Origin: DAOWGG01 sp965369815
GTDB taxonomy: Bacteria > Patescibacteriota > Gracilibacteria > UM-FILTER-43-11
Assembly (NCBI GenBank): GCA_965369815.1
Contig: CBDUQS010000030.1
Location: 1 to 15,278, forward strand
DNA: 15,278 nt
Direction of reading: 5' to 3'
In this document: piece by piece, positions 13,357 to 15,278 of the stretch
Position numbering within the stretch: the first letter of the stretch is position 1
Layout of the letters: every line of letters begins with the position of its first letter
Program-made: the position numbers and the translations under genes
The notes under the pieces: generated by a model
Seen by the model: only the letters and a program-made list of their open reading frames with translations
The model's database searches: none
What the model was told of the DNA's origin: nothing

Positions 13357-13767
13357 TTAATTTATACTCTGGAAATCATACATATTCAGATCCCATCCAA
13401 CATCCTCTCCAGTTTCTGCGGAAAAAGAAAATTTTGGAGTTCCATTTTTATCAACTAGTGTGAATTCTTTTACTGTTAAGACAGGGTCACTCATTACTGT
13501 TTTTTCGTAAACTGTATAGTTATCACCGCTTAACAGCGAAGCTACATCCATTTTTTCTTCTCTTCCTTTCATATTAACCTGGTTTTTTTCAAGTTTTCTC
13601 TTTAGGTATTTTAAATCTTTACCGCTCACCTCAGTCGAGCCTTTTTCTTTAGGAAATAATTTATCACCAACATCTTCATAACTCTTAACATCTGGCTCAT
13701 TTGCCGACATCTCATCATTACTCTCTGGTTCTGGCTGAATAATCTCATTTTGAGTTTCTGGAAACAT
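13357..13767 (-). CDS. Hypothetical acidic protein, 136 aa
   Basis: The family is not recognised. I choose the ATG at 13767 over one at 13827 because a promoter with perfect TATAAT (13799-13804) lies between them and overlaps the longer start. The product is acidic and probably disordered for residues 1-45 (rich in E, P, S, D), then has a Lys-rich helical stretch (DLKYLKRKLEKNQ) and a more folded C-terminal half with alternating hydrophobic residues (TLVDKNGTPKFSFSAETGED). It has no signal or membrane segment. It is first in a unit with the LOG-like gene, and shares a divergent intergenic region with the penicillin-binding protein. Confidence 0.65.
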   Translation of the reverse strand: MFPETQNEIIQPEPESNDEMSANEPDVKSYEDVGDKLFPKEKGSTEVSGKDLKYLKRKLEKNQVNMKGREEKMDVASLLSGDNYTVYEKTVMSDPVLTVKEFTLVDKNGTPKFSFSAETGEDVGWDLNMYDFQSIN

Positions 13768-13798
13768 ATTTCTTAAATTTAAAATAATTAATCTACAT

Positions 13799-13827
13799 AT
13801 TATAACATATCTTACTCTGAAAAACAA
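13799..13827 (-). promoter_or_regulatory. Promoter of the 136-aa/LOG-like unit
   Basis: Minus strand: weak -35 TTGTTT (13822-13827), 17 bp ending in an extended TGT, perfect -10 TATAAT (13799-13804). The leader is about 25 bases to the ATG at 13767. Confidence 0.5.
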
Positions 13828-13844
13828 TCTCCAAATCCCCTTTT

Positions 13845-13905
13845 GTCATTCCCGCGAAGGCGGGAATCTATTATTATATGGATCCTGAATCAAGTTCAGG
13901 ATGAC
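13845..13905 (+). repeat. Double-hairpin GTCAT...ATGAC repeat
   Basis: Two perfect 8-bp stems: ATTCCCGC-GAAG-GCGGGAAT (13848-13867) and ATCCTGAA-TCAAG-TTCAGGAT (13882-13902), joined by an AT-rich stretch and bounded by GTCAT and ATGAC. Each half matches pieces of the 7213-7645 spacer. It has the size and symmetry of a small non-autonomous (MITE- or REP-like) element. Confidence 0.75.
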
Positions 13906-13922
13906 AAATAATTGGATTTTTG

Positions 13923-13931
13923 TGTTAAAAT
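13923..13931 (+). promoter_or_regulatory. Possible extended -10 for the penicillin-binding protein
   Basis: TGT followed by TAAAAT (13926-13931) makes an extended -10. The nearest -35-like hexamer is ATGACA (13901-13906), the end of the repeat, at a long 19-bp spacing. The leader would be about 16 bases. Confidence 0.3.
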
Positions 13932-13953
13932 TCCTGTTGATTAAAATAAAAAT

Positions 13954-15278
13954 ATGCGACGAATTGCCAGCTATCGACAAAACAACGGAGACACCAGTCA
14001 AACCTATCGTATTTTTGTGCTGACCACCTTTGCTTTTCTGCTTTTTTTCGTGATTATTGCACGTCTTTTTCAACTACAGGTCATTCGCCATGAAGACTAT
14101 CGAGCGGCGGCGAGCGATCAGCATTTTGGTGCCATTACTCTTAACGCTAAACGTGGAGAGATTTTGGTTAGAGATACGCATTCGGGTGACCTTTCTAAGT
14201 TGGCTACCAATACCACACTTGACTTAGTTTACGTTGATCCTCTTGTGGCTGAAGATAAGATTTTTATTGCGAAAAAGCTCGCGCCTCTTTTGTTCACACG
14301 AATGGACTACGAAGACTGCATCGAAATACCCGATGAATGCTTTTATGATATTTATGAAGAACCCAGTTTAAATTCTTACATTGAAGTAAATACTATATGG
14401 TCGATCGGTGATGAAAAAACCATTCAAATAGAACCTTCTGACAAGGCGCATAAAACCTATTCAAAAATGATTGATGAGGTGGCGGCAAAAATGCTTCGAA
14501 AAATCTCAAAATCCGAACTTGATTTTGTTGTTTTACGACGAGATGCTGAGCCCGATGTAATGGCAGAAGTTATTAACGAAAAACTTTCCGGCGTTTTTGT
14601 GGATCCAAAACGTTTCATGATCTACGGAGATCCGACGTTAATTCCCGAAAATCAGCTCACTGAAACCTCACAAATTTTAGGACGACTTCTTGAAAGCTCT
14701 CCGAAAGATCTCGAAAAAAAGCTCACCCGCCGAAAGGTTCGCTATGTCTTTTTAAGAAATCGAATTGAACCTGAAATTTCACGTAAAATTCGAGAGCTGA
14801 ATTTAAAAGGAGTTGTTCTTTTGCCCGAGCATTGGCGTTATTATCCCGAGGGCGACCTAGCCCCTCATGTGGTTGGCTTCTTGAATCGTGAGGAGGTTGG
14901 TCAATATGGTATTGAAGGTTATTTCAATACGGATTTGGAAGGGAAGAAAGGGACGATTTATACTGAGAAAGACCCTATGGGGCGCCAAATTACCGTGGGG
15001 AGTAGTGAAATTGTGAATGCGGTGGATGGAGACACGATTGTTTTAACCATTGATCGAATCATTCAAAAAAAGACGGAGGAAATTTTAGCGGAAGCGGTTG
15101 AAAAGTACAGCGCCGACAGCGGTCAGGTTTTAATCATGAATCCATTCACTGGAGCTATTATTGCCATGGCTAATTATCCTAGCTTTAATCCCAATGAATA
15201 TACGGATGTCTTTTCTCTGCGAGCTCTTGAAGAAGAGGAGCTGGTTGAGTCGACAGTTCCCCTTTTTAAAATGAATGA
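13954..15278 (+). CDS. ftsI: Class B penicillin-binding protein (FtsI-like), partial
   Basis: The gene runs off the window end, so only 441 codons are seen. Class B penicillin-binding proteins are D,D-transpeptidases that crosslink peptidoglycan; FtsI works in the divisome with FtsW. Seen: a short basic cytoplasmic N-terminus, one membrane segment (about 19-37, IFVLTTFAFLLFFVIIARLF), a dimerisation domain with the AKRGEILVRD motif and L-A-T-N, then the pedestal segment YYPEGDLAPHVVGFLNREEV and YGIEGYFNTDLEGKKG, and the opening of the transpeptidase domain (TIVLTIDRIIQKKTEEILAE, then GAIIAMANYPSFNPNEY). The catalytic SxxK lies beyond the end. The region between the AKRGE motif (about residue 65) and the pedestal (about 290) is long. 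FtsI fits best, MrdA/PBP2 being the alternative. Confidence 0.85.
   Translation, partial: MRRIASYRQNNGDTSQTYRIFVLTTFAFLLFFVIIARLFQLQVIRHEDYRAAASDQHFGAITLNAKRGEILVRDTHSGDLSKLATNTTLDLVYVDPLVAEDKIFIAKKLAPLLFTRMDYEDCIEIPDECFYDIYEEPSLNSYIEVNTIWSIGDEKTIQIEPSDKAHKTYSKMIDEVAAKMLRKISKSELDFVVLRRDAEPDVMAEVINEKLSGVFVDPKRFMIYGDPTLIPENQLTETSQILGRLLESSPKDLEKKLTRRKVRYVFLRNRIEPEISRKIRELNLKGVVLLPEHWRYYPEGDLAPHVVGFLNREEVGQYGIEGYFNTDLEGKKGTIYTEKDPMGRQITVGSSEIVNAVDGDTIVLTIDRIIQKKTEEILAEAVEKYSADSGQVLIMNPFTGAIIAMANYPSFNPNEYTDVFSLRALEEEELVESTVPLFKMN

Noticed and set aside
13768..13827. Longer start at 13827 for the acidic 136-aa protein
   Set aside because: The added residues would come from AT-rich DNA that contains a perfect TATAAT; the shorter start is preferred.
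13846..14073. Minus-strand frame over the repeat and penicillin-binding protein start
   Set aside because: It runs through the double-hairpin repeat and antisense to the conserved N-terminus of the plus-strand gene; no support as a gene.
26..15278. UGA recoded as glycine (Gracilibacteria code)
   Set aside because: Conserved glycines in SecA, L1, L11, RuvC and NusG are all GGN and no in-frame TGA interrupts any gene; the standard code explains all frames.

Overview
The window reads as a low-GC bacterial chromosome segment made of compact housekeeping genes, several unrecognised small genes, and spacers rich in short repeats. The style suggests a Candidate Phyla Radiation bacterium, perhaps of the Peregrinibacteria/Gracilibacteria side. 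Pointers are an HrcA about 100 residues shorter than usual, no Shine-Dalgarno motif before any start, and 17 complete genes that stop with TAA (15) or TAG (2) and never TGA. No conserved gene carries an in-frame TGA, so nothing shows UGA recoding. The lineage is inference.

Layout. 26-2665 (+) is secA. 2662-4180 (-) holds three unrecognised genes, two of them a small operon. A divergent promoter pair separates them from hrcA (4311-5018 +), which has a CIRCE operator directly before its start. ruvC (5162-5686 +) and a membrane-anchored TPR protein (5767-7212 +) follow. A 433-base repeat-rich spacer leads to a two-TM protein (7646-8206 +) and an AT-rich orphan (8340-9269 +). The minus strand then carries a translation/secretion operon in the order secE, nusG, an unknown membrane-anchored protein, rplK, rplA, followed by dut. 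Upstream of secE on the same strand lie a Rossmann-fold LOG/TIGR00725-like protein and an acidic hypothetical protein. A class B penicillin-binding protein (FtsI-like) starts at 13954 (+) and runs off the end.

How the genes connect. SecA and SecE belong to the Sec export machine; NusG, L11 and L1 serve transcription and ribosome assembly; HrcA represses heat-shock genes; RuvC and dUTPase protect DNA; the penicillin-binding protein builds septal or side-wall peptidoglycan.

The most unusual feature is a composite repeat that fills the spacers before both ruvC and dut, in the same orientation relative to those genes. It consists of inverted 11-bp units, a GC hairpin whose stem differs between copies but still pairs, and then a tandem array of the same 11-bp unit running up to the start codon. 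Two further dispersed repeat families occur: a TTCGAA/CACGAAATCCG family, one copy of which encodes the tail of RuvC, and a GTCAT...ATGAC hairpin family. I see no tRNA, rRNA, CRISPR array or transposase.
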